The notes below the pieces were generated by a model. The model ran no database searches. It saw only the letters and a list, made by a program, of their open reading frames with translations, and had not been told where the DNA came from. Both the position numbers and the translations under genes were made by a program. This document shows, one piece after another, positions 6,804 through 6,824 of a stretch of 6,824 nucleotides of DNA (within the stretch, counting starts at the first letter, position 1; every line of letters starts with the position of its first letter). The DNA is from Spirochaetaceae bacterium (GTDB lineage Bacteria; Spirochaetota; Spirochaetia; Treponematales; Breznakiellaceae). Where the stretch lies: NCBI GenBank assembly GCA_031278575.1, contig JAITKD010000165.1:1-6824 (forward strand). Reading direction: 5' to 3'.

Positions 6804-6824
6804 ATGGCGTTAAACAAAGAAGAT
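6804..6824 (+). CDS. rpsO: Probable 30S ribosomal protein S15, 5' end only
   Basis: Only seven codons are present, reading MALNKED, before the window ends. Bacterial S15 proteins commonly begin MALxKE, and rpsO is the usual gene after ribF (or truB) in this operon. The strong AAGGAG upstream fits a ribosomal protein. S15 is a primary 16S rRNA binder in 30S platform assembly. In E. coli it represses its own mRNA through a leader structure; the 32-bp gap here leaves little room for one unless it uses the end of ribF. The call rests on the N-terminus and context. Confidence 0.75.

Overview
The window is one co-directional block of housekeeping translation genes on the + strand: rimP, nusA, infB, rbfA, truB, ribF and the first seven codons of a probable rpsO. 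This is the classic bacterial nusA-infB operon, which joins ribosome assembly (RimP, RbfA), transcription elongation and antitermination (NusA), translation initiation (IF2), tRNA pseudouridylation (TruB), flavin cofactor synthesis (RibF) and ribosomal protein S15. There are no RNA genes, mobile elements, CRISPR arrays or long intergenic gaps. The longest gaps between genes are about 31 bp (nusA-infB) and 32 bp (ribF-rpsO).

The organism is most likely a spirochaete of the Treponema group with fairly high GC content. This is an inference from family memory: a TruB catalytic loop reading GTLDKFASG rather than GTLDP, an IF2 P-loop reading GHVDHGKTK, a Gly/Arg/Pro-rich IF2 N-terminus, no ylxR or ylxQ gene between nusA and infB, and a C-terminal zinc ribbon on NusA. 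Arg codon CGG, Gly codon GGG and the tetramer CCGG are conspicuous throughout. No database check was possible.

Layout: bases 1-37 lie before the first certain start and are open in all three forward frames. rimP (about 38-541) overlaps nusA (526-2004) by 16 nt. infB (2036-4624) follows an AT-rich gap. rbfA (4628-4987) starts 3 nt after infB and overlaps truB (4974-5909) by 14 nt. truB overlaps ribF (5896-6771) by 14 nt. rpsO starts at 6804 behind a strong Shine-Dalgarno sequence. The overlaps point to a single polycistronic message with translational coupling.

I do not see an undescribed multi-gene system. The observations most worth a second look are within proteins: a four-cysteine zinc ribbon after an acidic linker at the end of NusA, a RibF whose C-terminal riboflavin-kinase domain lacks the family's signature motifs while its FAD-synthetase domain looks intact, and a long RG-rich disordered IF2 N-terminus that ends at a C9 homopolymer and is followed by an A-AAA-AAG tract.
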